Made by a program: the position numbers and the translations under genes. From NCBI GenBank assembly GCA_937896115.1, contig CALBLB010000118.1:1-38866 (forward strand): 38,866 bases of DNA, in the 5' to 3' direction. The first letter of the stretch is position 1, and every line of letters starts with the position of its first letter. Shown one piece after another: positions 33,290 to 38,866 of the stretch. The notes below the pieces were generated by a model. It saw only the letters and a list, made by a program, of their open reading frames with translations, made no database searches and was not told where the DNA came from. The stretch comes from an uncultured Succinatimonas sp. (GTDB taxonomy: Bacteria; Pseudomonadota; Gammaproteobacteria; Enterobacterales; Succinivibrionaceae).

Positions 33290-33790
33290 ATGGGTCGTTT
33301 TATCGCCGCTTTTGCGGTTTTGTTCGTGTTGGAGCTTGCTGTGATCATCAAAGTAGGCTCCCACCTCGGAGCTTTGGCAACTCTTACGGCATTGTTCGCT
33401 TTTATGGTTTTGGGGGCGGTGCTGGTTAAATTACGTATCAAGCAGGCCTTGCTTGAATTGCAGAATAATCAGCAGCCTTCTTTGCATATAATGTGGTTGC
33501 CGATTGCAGGGTTTTTCTTCATCTTCCCGGGTTTTATCTCCGATCTCATAGCAGTATTGCTGTTGTTTCCCAAAGTCCAGCGTTTTATCGAAGGAAAAAT
33601 AAAAAAACGCATGGGAGGCGGATTTTTTTCGCAGCAATCAGCTTCCGGATCAGCGTTTCATTCTGAGTTTTATTCAAGCTCGTCATCAGGGGGACGTACC
33701 ATCGAGGGCAGTTGTACCGAGGTACACGATGAGAGTAATGAGGAAAATACGGGATTGTTGCATAAAAAAGAGGACACCGACAGTCATTAA
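33290..33790 (+). CDS. fxsA: FxsA-family cytoplasmic membrane protein
   Basis: Small membrane protein of 166 residues (E. coli FxsA 158), named for suppressing F-exclusion of phage T7 when overexpressed. Hydrophobic segments at about 4-22, 27-45 and 66-92 include the family motif FIFPGFISDLIAVLLLFP. The C-terminal 60 residues are hydrophilic and Ser/Gly-rich (SSSSSGG). aagga precedes the ATG. Next to groESL and near dsbD as in E. coli, which supports orthology. Confidence 0.9.
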   Translation: MGRFIAAFAVLFVLELAVIIKVGSHLGALATLTALFAFMVLGAVLVKLRIKQALLELQNNQQPSLHIMWLPIAGFFFIFPGFISDLIAVLLLFPKVQRFIEGKIKKRMGGGFFSQQSASGSAFHSEFYSSSSSGGRTIEGSCTEVHDESNEENTGLLHKKEDTDSH

Positions 33791-33801
33791 GGTGTTGAGC
33801 C

Positions 33802-34749
33802 ATGAATAAAGGCAAATATTATTTGGTCCTTGCTCTCGTGTGCATTATTTGGGGAGCAACTCCTGCCTGCGGCAGGATCCTCGCGTTGAAAGTTTCCCCG
33901 GTAATGCTTACCGGACTGCGTTTTTTATGCATGTCGCTGGTGCTTTTTGCCTTTTTACTGGTAATTGGGAAAAAAGGCGAACTGCGCCCTTCAAAACATG
34001 ATTTTGCCGTGATGGTTCTGATGGGAGTATTCGGAGTCTTTCTGCACAATTCTCTGCTTATGACCGGAGTTAAATATACGACGGCATCGAATACGGCTTT
34101 GATAGAGAGCATAGGACCTACGGTTACCTGCGTATTGGCTTTTTTTATAGTAGGAGAGCGGTTAAGTTTTAAGGGATGGTGCGGAATTGCGCTTTCTTGT
34201 GTCGGAGCTTTGTCCATAATTTCAAACGGATCTTTGGAGATCTTGCTGAATTTAAGTTTCAACAAAGGCGATCTCATCGTGGTGATCAGTGAAAGCATGT
34301 GGTCATGTTATACCGTGGCAGGATGGTTTTTAAGTAAAAAAGCGTCGGTTGCGGCGGCAACGGCCTGGTCGAGTTTTACCGGTGCGCTGATGTGCCTTGT
34401 TTTGGGATGTTTTGAGCACGAATGGATAAATGCAACTTTGGATACATACGATATGATGGCGTTTGTCTATTTGGTGCTGTGCTCCGGAGTGATCGCTTTT
34501 TTGGGTTGGAATTGGGCTGCCGTACGCGTGGGGGTGAGCAAAGCAGGAACTTTTGTCTATATAGTACCGTTTGCAGGTGCAATTACCGGTTTTCTGCTTT
34601 TGCATGAAGAACTTTTTATCGCGCAGTTCATAGGCGGAGCCGTGGTGGTCTTGGGAATGGTGATCACCACCAGATCGAAGTTGAACGGCAGGGCGTCGGG
34701 TGTCAAAAAAATCATTGCCGACGAAAAGAGCAATGCCTTAAAAAAATAA
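33802..34749 (+). CDS. EamA/DMT-family drug/metabolite transporter
   Basis: Integral membrane protein of 315 residues with about ten hydrophobic helices and two EamA repeats. Repeat 1 (about 6-140) has VCIIWGATPACGRI and TASNTALIESIGPTVTCVLAF; repeat 2 (about 155-288) has SMWSCYTVAGWFLS, YLVLCSGVIAFLGWNWAAVRVG and AGTFVYIVPFAGAITGFLLLHE. Substrate is unknown; family members export amino acids or metabolites. It starts 11 nt after fxsA and occupies the place of yjeH, another exporter, in E. coli. Confidence 0.88.
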   Translation: MNKGKYYLVLALVCIIWGATPACGRILALKVSPVMLTGLRFLCMSLVLFAFLLVIGKKGELRPSKHDFAVMVLMGVFGVFLHNSLLMTGVKYTTASNTALIESIGPTVTCVLAFFIVGERLSFKGWCGIALSCVGALSIISNGSLEILLNLSFNKGDLIVVISESMWSCYTVAGWFLSKKASVAAATAWSSFTGALMCLVLGCFEHEWINATLDTYDMMAFVYLVLCSGVIAFLGWNWAAVRVGVSKAGTFVYIVPFAGAITGFLLLHEELFIAQFIGGAVVVLGMVITTRSKLNGRASGVKKIIADEKSNALKK

Positions 34750-34799
34750 AAAACTTTTACTTATATATCAAACAACTAAAAAAAATTTTTATATTTTCT

Positions 34800-34827
34800 A
34801 TTGAATAAGTACAAAGTGTCCCCACTT
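34800..34827 (+). promoter_or_regulatory. Sigma-32 (heat shock) promoter of groESL
   Basis: attgaa (34800-34805) and ccccactt (34820-34827) are separated by 14 bp, close to the RpoH consensus CTTGAAA-N11-16-CCCCATnT. Transcription would start near 34834. I found no CIRCE-type GCACTC-N9-GAGTGC repeat, so RpoH control is the likely mode. Confidence 0.75.
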
Positions 34828-34846
34828 TAGCTTTTGTAAAAAAGCG

Positions 34847-34893
34847 GCGACAAAGTCGCATCAGGCGGTTGGACGAGCCGGTTAATCGTCCGC
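34847..34893 (+). other. Hairpins in the groES 5' leader
   Basis: Two stems are visible in the leader: gcgac/gtcgc (34847-34851/34855-34859) and ggacga/tcgtcc (34871-34876/34886-34891). The ccgc at its end could alternatively pair with gcgg in the groES SD region near 34909. Any role in temperature-dependent translation is speculative. Confidence 0.35.
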
Positions 34894-34917
34894 ATGAAAA
34901 AATTTAAGCGGTGTACT

Positions 34918-35208
34918 ATGAAATTAGTTCCTTTATATGATCGCGTGATCGTCAAGCCTTTTGAGGAAGAGAAAAAGTCTGCAGGCGGAATTCTGCTTGG
35001 CAGTCAGGCTGAGAAAACCACCCGCGGCAAAGTCATCGCCGTAGGTACCGGCCGTGTGCTTGAGAACGGTGAATCTGCCAAGATGGCCGTTAAGGTCGGC
35101 GACACTGTGATCTTTAACGAAGGTTACGGTTCAAAGAAAGAGAAGCTTGACGGCGAGGATGTGATCATCCTTTCTGAGAGCGACATCATGGCAATCGTTG
35201 AAGACTAA
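34918..35208 (+). CDS. groES: Co-chaperonin GroES
   Basis: Heptameric lid of the GroEL chamber, 96 residues (E. coli 97). It starts MKLVPLYDRVIVKPFEEE; the mobile loop is EKKSAGGILLGSQAEKTTRG with the hydrophobic IL contact, followed by VKVGDTVIFNEGYGSKK and the C-terminal ILSESDIMAIVED. An upstream in-frame ATG at 34894 would add eight basic residues not seen in the family, so 34918 is preferred. groEL follows after 30 nt. Confidence 0.97.
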   Translation: MKLVPLYDRVIVKPFEEEKKSAGGILLGSQAEKTTRGKVIAVGTGRVLENGESAKMAVKVGDTVIFNEGYGSKKEKLDGEDVIILSESDIMAIVED

Positions 35209-35238
35209 CAGATTCAATTATCAGGAAGACTAAGCAAA

Positions 35239-36888
35239 ATGTCAGCAAAACAGGTATTTTTCGGTAACGAAGCCCGCACTCAGATGCTTGAGGGCGTCAA
35301 TGTTCTCGCCAATGCAGTTAAGGTTACCCTGGGACCTAAAGGTCGTAACGTGGTTTTGGACAGAAGCTACGGTGCTCCTCTCATTACCAAAGACGGCGTG
35401 ACCGTTGCCAAGGAAATCGAACTTGAGGGCAAGTTCCAGAATATGGGCGCCCAGATGGTCAGGGAAGTTGCTTCCAAGGCTAACGACGCTGCAGGTGACG
35501 GTACCACCACCGCTACCGTATTGGCTCAGGCCATCGTAAACGAAGGCTTGAAGTCAGTTGCTGCCGGCATGAATCCTATGGATTTGAAGCGCGGCATCGA
35601 TAAGGCCGTCAGTGCCGCCATCGCCGAGCTTAAGAAGCTGGCTCGCAAGTGCGAAGATCAAAAAGCCATCGCTCAGGTCGGTACCATTTCCGCCAACTCC
35701 GATGCCACCGTCGGTAACCTCATTGCCGAGGCCATGGAAAAGGTCGGTCACGACGGCGTGATCACCATCGAAGACGGTCAGGGCTTTGAAGATCAGCTGG
35801 ATGTCGTCGAAGGCATGCAGTTTGACCGCGGCTACCTCTCTCCTTATTTCGTAAATAAGGCTGATACTTCTACCGTTGAGCTTGATGATCCTTACATCCT
35901 GCTTTGCGACAAGAAGATCTCCAACATTCGCGATCTGCTCCCCATCCTCGAGGGTGTGGCCAAGCAGGGTAAGGCTTTGTTGATCATCGCAGAAGACGTC
36001 GAGAGCGAAGCTTTGGCTACTTTGGTAGTCAACAATATGCGCGGTATCGTCAAGGTTGCTGCTGTCAAGGCTCCGGGCTTTGGTGATCGTCGTAAGGCCA
36101 TGTTGCAGGATATCGCCATTTTGACCGGCGGTACCGTGATCTCTTCAGAGCTTGGTATGGAGCTTGAGAAAGCCACCATCGACGATCTCGGTCAGGCTAA
36201 GAAGATCGTGATCACCAAGGACGACACCACCATCGTCAAGGGTGCCGGCGACAAGGCCGCCATTGCCGATCGTGTTGCTCAGATCCGCAAGCAGATCGAA
36301 GAGTCTACTTCCGACTACGATCGTGAGAAGCTTCAGGAGCGCGTGGCCAAGTTGGCAGGCGGCGTGGCAGTGATCAAGGTCGGTGCTGCTACTGAAGTTG
36401 CCATGAAGGAGAAGAAGGCCCGTGTTGAAGACGCCATGCACGCTACCCGTGCTGCCGTTGAAGAAGGCGTGGTCGCAGGCGGCGGTGTTGCTTTGTTGCA
36501 CGTTGCCCAGAAGATCGCCGGTCTTACCGGTGACAACCAGGATCAGAACGTCGGTATCAAGGTTGCCTTGACCGCTATGGAAGCTCCTTTGCGTCAGATT
36601 GTTTCCAACGCAGGTGAAGAAGCCTCCGTGATCGCCAACAAGGTTCGCGATGGTAACGATACCTTCGGTTACAACGCTGCTACCGGTGAATACGGCGACA
36701 TGATCGAAATGGGTATTTTGGATCCTACCAAGGTTACCCGCTCTGCATTGGAGTACGCTGCCTCCATCGCCGGCCTCATGATCACCACCGAGTGCATGAT
36801 TGCCGATGCTCCTAAGAAGGAATCTGATATGCCTGCTGCCGGTGCTCCTGGCATGGGCGGAATGGGTGGCATGGGCGGCATGATGTAA
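35239..36888 (+). CDS. groEL: Chaperonin GroEL
   Basis: Chaperonin subunit of 549 residues (E. coli 548) that folds client proteins in an ATP-driven double ring. Visible motifs are KVTLGPKGRNVVLD, DGTTTATVLAQAI with the catalytic Asp near 87, ITIEDGQGFEDQLDVVEGMQFDRGYLSPYF and RAAVEEGVVAGGGVALL. The C-terminus is the usual flexible GGM repeat (GMGGMGGMGGMM). Codon choice is strongly biased, as expected for a highly expressed gene. An SD aggaag precedes the ATG. Confidence 0.99.
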   Translation: MSAKQVFFGNEARTQMLEGVNVLANAVKVTLGPKGRNVVLDRSYGAPLITKDGVTVAKEIELEGKFQNMGAQMVREVASKANDAAGDGTTTATVLAQAIVNEGLKSVAAGMNPMDLKRGIDKAVSAAIAELKKLARKCEDQKAIAQVGTISANSDATVGNLIAEAMEKVGHDGVITIEDGQGFEDQLDVVEGMQFDRGYLSPYFVNKADTSTVELDDPYILLCDKKISNIRDLLPILEGVAKQGKALLIIAEDVESEALATLVVNNMRGIVKVAAVKAPGFGDRRKAMLQDIAILTGGTVISSELGMELEKATIDDLGQAKKIVITKDDTTIVKGAGDKAAIADRVAQIRKQIEESTSDYDREKLQERVAKLAGGVAVIKVGAATEVAMKEKKARVEDAMHATRAAVEEGVVAGGGVALLHVAQKIAGLTGDNQDQNVGIKVALTAMEAPLRQIVSNAGEEASVIANKVRDGNDTFGYNAATGEYGDMIEMGILDPTKVTRSALEYAASIAGLMITTECMIADAPKKESDMPAAGAPGMGGMGGMGGMM

Positions 36889-36928
36889 TTTAGCCCGTTA
36901 CCCTTTCAAGATTTAATATCTTGATGAA

Positions 36929-36964
36929 AGAAGGCCTGGAGAGGATCAACTCTCCGGGCCTTCT
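36929..36964 (+). terminator. Terminator after groEL
   Basis: agaaggcctggagag (36929-36943) and ctctccgggccttct (36950-36964) form a 15-bp stem with one T-G pair and a 6-nt loop. The tail (tgtgtt) is short. A smaller hairpin, caagat/atcttg (36907-36923), lies just before it. Confidence 0.8.
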
Positions 36965-36980
36965 TGTGTTAAGGCTATAA

Positions 36981-37298
36981 TCAAATAAATTCGAATTGAT
37001 ATCGATGATGCAGCCGTGAATACCATGATCCTATTGTTGAGTTATAACCTGATAATACGATAGCAATTGCCAACAGACAGATGGACAACTGCTTTTTCTT
37101 TGAAGAACAGCGAAATTTAGTTATAAGACCGTGCTTAAGGTTGTGAGTACGAACGATCCTTTTTCCATCAGGAGCTGTTCTATTTTCTATGTAATCAAAA
37201 GAATTTCGCGCTAAAATGATCATGCGTGTTAACGCATCGTGATCATTCAGCCGTCGAAAACTGGGATGATCGCGATCCTCGCCTAAACAAAATTCCAT
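36981..37298 (-). CDS. Doubtful hypothetical membrane-anchored protein
   Basis: The frame from an ATG at 37298 gives about 105 residues (119 from a GTG at 37340). It is basic, with one hydrophobic stretch LSICLLAIAIVLSG (near residues 72-85 of the shorter form) after a Lys-rich KKKQ. I recognise no family. No convincing SD precedes either start, and a marked inverted repeat (37215-37247) lies inside it. Tail-anchored protein, gene remnant and chance ORF are all possible. Confidence 0.25.
   Translation of the reverse strand: MEFCLGEDRDHPSFRRLNDHDALTRMIILARNSFDYIENRTAPDGKRIVRTHNLKHGLITKFRCSSKKKQLSICLLAIAIVLSGYNSTIGSWYSRLHHRYQFEFI
37215..37247. repeat. Inverted repeat in the post-groEL island
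   Basis: aatgatca (37215-37222) and tgatcatt (37240-37247) pair, and inside them tgcg (37223-37226) pairs with cgca (37233-37236) around tgttaa. A 3-nt bulge (tcg) separates the two stems on one side. It falls inside a weak minus-strand ORF. Confidence 0.5.
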
Positions 37299-37412
37299 CA
37301 AAACTGCTACAGAGCAGAGCTTTCCTTCAATCAAGACCACTGGACAAAAATGGTGATAAACTGAATCAGTTTAGATCATGAGAATATGGAACCGACTGCT
37401 GATAATCGTGGG

Positions 37413-37838
37413 TCATGAGCTTTTATTTACGTTGCTCTTTCGAGGCCAAAGAAAGGTTTTAGGCAGAGAGATTAAAGCTGTTGCAGTAAAAAATATGCCA
37501 GCTCCAGTCTTATCACAATAAAACATTACAGATGCGGCAATGATCATGCACGTGCACAAAAAAGTACAAGTACCAAGTGCCACCATGTCACTGATAAAGT
37601 CGCGACGACTCATACTTTCGCGATTTTCAATGATTTTGGAGCGCAAACTGTACTGCGTATTTTGTTCGGTTTCTGCCATTGTCATAATTCTATTTGGTAA
37701 ATCGGCATCAACAAGCTTGTAACCACGCATATCTTCCGGAGATGGGATCGGGCCTTGTCTTAATTGTGCAACTACAGCCGATGTTTTAGGAAGAGCATTA
37801 TTTACAGATTTGCTTAGTGGTGTTTTTCTATTTTGCAT
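37413..37838 (-). CDS. DUF2335-family membrane protein
   Basis: A 141-residue protein with the DUF2335 pattern: QGPIPSPEDMRGYKLVDADL (28-47), then PNRIMTMAETEQNTQYSL with the E-x-E-Q helix, a basic stretch (RSKIIENRESMSRRD) and two membrane helices at about 85-108 and 112-131. The family is small, uncharacterised and patchily distributed, often near phage or other accessory genes. Its ATG is 3 nt after the stop of the 66-residue upstream gene and has no SD of its own, so translation is probably coupled. No function can be assigned from sequence. Confidence 0.65.
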   Translation of the reverse strand: MQNRKTPLSKSVNNALPKTSAVVAQLRQGPIPSPEDMRGYKLVDADLPNRIMTMAETEQNTQYSLRSKIIENRESMSRRDFISDMVALGTCTFLCTCMIIAASVMFYCDKTGAGIFFTATALISLPKTFLWPRKSNVNKSS

Positions 37839-37841
37839 AGT

Positions 37842-38042
37842 TTATGAACACTGATTAACAGCCCTGCGGATCCTTCTGCCAACTGTTTCAAAGTGTCGTT
37901 GATAACCAACCTTTGCTTCATCGTCTAATTGTTTTTCAATGATCCTATATGTAGCCAACGTTTTTTCACGACGACATTTTTTTTCTTCATAGTTGTGCGA
38001 AGGAAGCAAACAATAATCAATAAAAGCGCGTAACAAATTCAT
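37842..38042 (-). CDS. Small basic hypothetical protein upstream of the DUF2335 gene
   Basis: A 66-residue protein starting MNLLRAFIDYCLLPSHNYEE. The longer frame (to 38141) is rejected because the minus strand has gggagg 8 nt before the ATG at 38042, an excellent SD. It is rich in charged residues (KKCRREKTLATYRIIEKQL, GRRIRRAVNQCS) with no membrane segment or signal. I recognise no family. It is the first gene of a two-gene unit with DUF2335, spacing 3 nt. A toxin-antitoxin or effector-anchor pair is one option, but the sequence gives no direct support. Confidence 0.5.
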   Translation of the reverse strand: MNLLRAFIDYCLLPSHNYEEKKCRREKTLATYRIIEKQLDDEAKVGYQRHFETVGRRIRRAVNQCS

Positions 38043-38142
38043 GTAAGTTGCCTCCCTGTCATTCTTTGAACTAAGTTTAAAGAAACATTTTCGAAAATGA
38101 AAGATGAAAATGTAAGATCCAAAAATTATTAAATTTAACATT

Positions 38143-38634
38143 GTCGATTGAATAACATCTACTGCATCTTCATTTTTAAGAGTTACTCAAAGTGTTGTGG
38201 ATCACCAACATAATATTACTCTGAAAAATCCTCAAGAGGTTTCCACTAATGTGCCTGAGTTTTTGCCAACAAGTCAAGCAGAAAATTCTTGCATCCTTCG
38301 TTTCTTAATCGGATTCAAATTTTCCCTTCATTGAACAAAAACTGAGCTTCTGGCATGAATACCGATCCGTTGTGTAGAAACAAGCTAATTGAGTTTGGAA
38401 CTTGCTCTTACCATGCTGATGGTTGATAATCATTGACACGTTTTTCCTTAGTTTTGGTGTATCAATTAAAATTGTAGAAAAACCATGTTTCAAATCTGAA
38501 ACCTGGCTCATAAAATATCATTAAATCAATAAATTAGATTCTAAGATCTCCTCGTTAAACCTCTGCAAAAATACGAATAGTCATATTGCTAGAAATCGTT
38601 TACATGGAAATTGCTGATATTTTAAGGAGAGTGT
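38143..38634. other. AT-rich spacer without a confident gene
   Basis: Nearly 500 bp between the two-gene DUF2335 unit and the AAA-ATPase gene. A 68-codon minus-strand frame (38305-38511) starts without an SD and resembles nothing I know; a short plus-strand frame of about 50 codons overlaps it. Both could be decayed genes. No RNA gene or insertion-sequence ends are visible. Confidence 0.55.
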
Positions 38635-38866
38635 ATGCCTTTTGACATCAGAGAATTTGCCAAGCTTCCGCGATCACAGGAAAGTTTTGCCGCATTGCGC
38701 AGAAACGGCAAAATTTATGTGGATAAAACAGCCATGATCTACGATTTGGCGTTTACTGAGGATAAGTATTTCATTTCAAGGCCGCGGCGCTTTGGCAAAA
38801 CTTTGCTTATCAGCACCCTTGAATCTTTGTTCAGATACGGACTTAGGGATTTTAAAGGACTGGCTA
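38635..38866 (+). CDS. AAA-ATPase-like/PD-(D/E)XK nuclease family protein, 5' part only
   Basis: The first 77 residues of a gene that runs off the right edge. MPFDIREFAKLPRSQESFAAL is followed by GKIYVDKTAMIYDLA and the P-loop-like YFISRPRRFGKTLLISTLESLF. This is the canonical start of the large AAA-ATPase-like (PF09820) plus PD-(D/E)XK nuclease (PF08011) family, whose members are about 500-600 residues and expanded in gut anaerobes. aaggag lies 5 nt before the ATG. Function of the family is not established; roles in nucleic-acid processing or defence have been proposed. Confidence 0.85.
   Translation, partial: MPFDIREFAKLPRSQESFAALRRNGKIYVDKTAMIYDLAFTEDKYFISRPRRFGKTLLISTLESLFRYGLRDFKGLA

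Noticed and set aside
33208..33441. 78-codon N-terminal extension of dsbD
   Set aside because: It precedes a clear signal peptide, overlaps divergent fxsA and has low-complexity Thr/Lys composition; the start at 33207 is better.
34750..34917. CIRCE/HrcA operator at groES
   Set aside because: No GCACTC-N9-GAGTGC dyad is present; the sigma-32 promoter explains regulation.
38305..38511. 68-codon minus-strand ORF before the AAA-ATPase gene
   Set aside because: No SD, no recognised family, and Cys/Lys/Ser-rich composition in an AT-rich spacer; at most a gene remnant.
1..38866. tRNA, rRNA, CRISPR arrays or insertion-sequence ends
   Set aside because: I looked in all intergenic spaces on both strands and saw no cloverleaf with TTCRANYC/CCA pattern, no regularly spaced direct repeats of 25-40 bp and no transposase with terminal inverted repeats.

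Overview
The window reads as a chromosomal segment of a gammaproteobacterium of moderate GC content, most likely an anaerobic or fermentative gut member of the Succinivibrionaceae/Aeromonadales group. This is inference from gene content: ZapD and YacG beside coaE, a sigma-32 type groES promoter instead of a CIRCE element, a dsbD-fxsA-transporter-groESL neighbourhood that recalls the E. coli dsbD-to-groEL interval, a fermentative D-lactate dehydrogenase, and nuclease families at both edges that are common in gut anaerobes.

Layout. 1-302: 3' end of an Rpn/PD-(D/E)XK-type nuclease gene with in-frame 12-bp repeats. 361-1818 (-): glycogen synthase glgA. 2248-5158 (+): a TRAP transporter dctP-dctQ-dctM with an operator-like palindrome upstream and a terminator inside the operon. 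5449-6444 (+): ldhA. 6493-19755 (-): a long same-strand block. Read in the direction of transcription it is a McrB-like AAA+ ATPase with a coiled coil, a McrC-like DUF2357 nuclease, coaE, a 250-bp gap, zapD, yacG, lptD, surA, rsmA and rsmC. The two-gene McrBC-like module is the best candidate for an unusual system here; its last codon overlaps the coaE start. 19756-20383: AT-rich gene-free spacer with a perfect inverted repeat and a structured leader. 20384-22741 (+): lipoprotein, xerD, degenerate APH-like kinase. 22845-25245 (-): accC, accB, aroQ (transcribed aroQ-accB-accC). 25558-31434 (+): glyA-ribD-ribE-ribH-nusB-thiL-FKBP lipoprotein. 31483-33207 (-): dsbD. 33290-36888 (+): fxsA, an EamA transporter, groES, groEL. 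36889-38634: AT-rich accessory island with a two-gene unit (66-aa protein plus DUF2335 membrane protein) and weak ORFs. 38635-end (+): start of an AAA-ATPase/PD-(D/E)XK gene cut by the window edge.

How the genes work together. The lptD-surA pair serves outer-membrane assembly, with rsmA/rsmC modifying 16S rRNA. aroQ-accB-accC links aromatic and fatty-acid precursor synthesis. glyA-rib-nusB-thiL groups one-carbon, flavin and thiamine cofactor steps. dsbD, the FKBP lipoprotein and SurA form a periplasmic folding set, and GroESL the cytoplasmic one. Accessory material sits in the coaE-flanking module and at both ends of the window. I saw no tRNA, rRNA, CRISPR array or complete insertion sequence.
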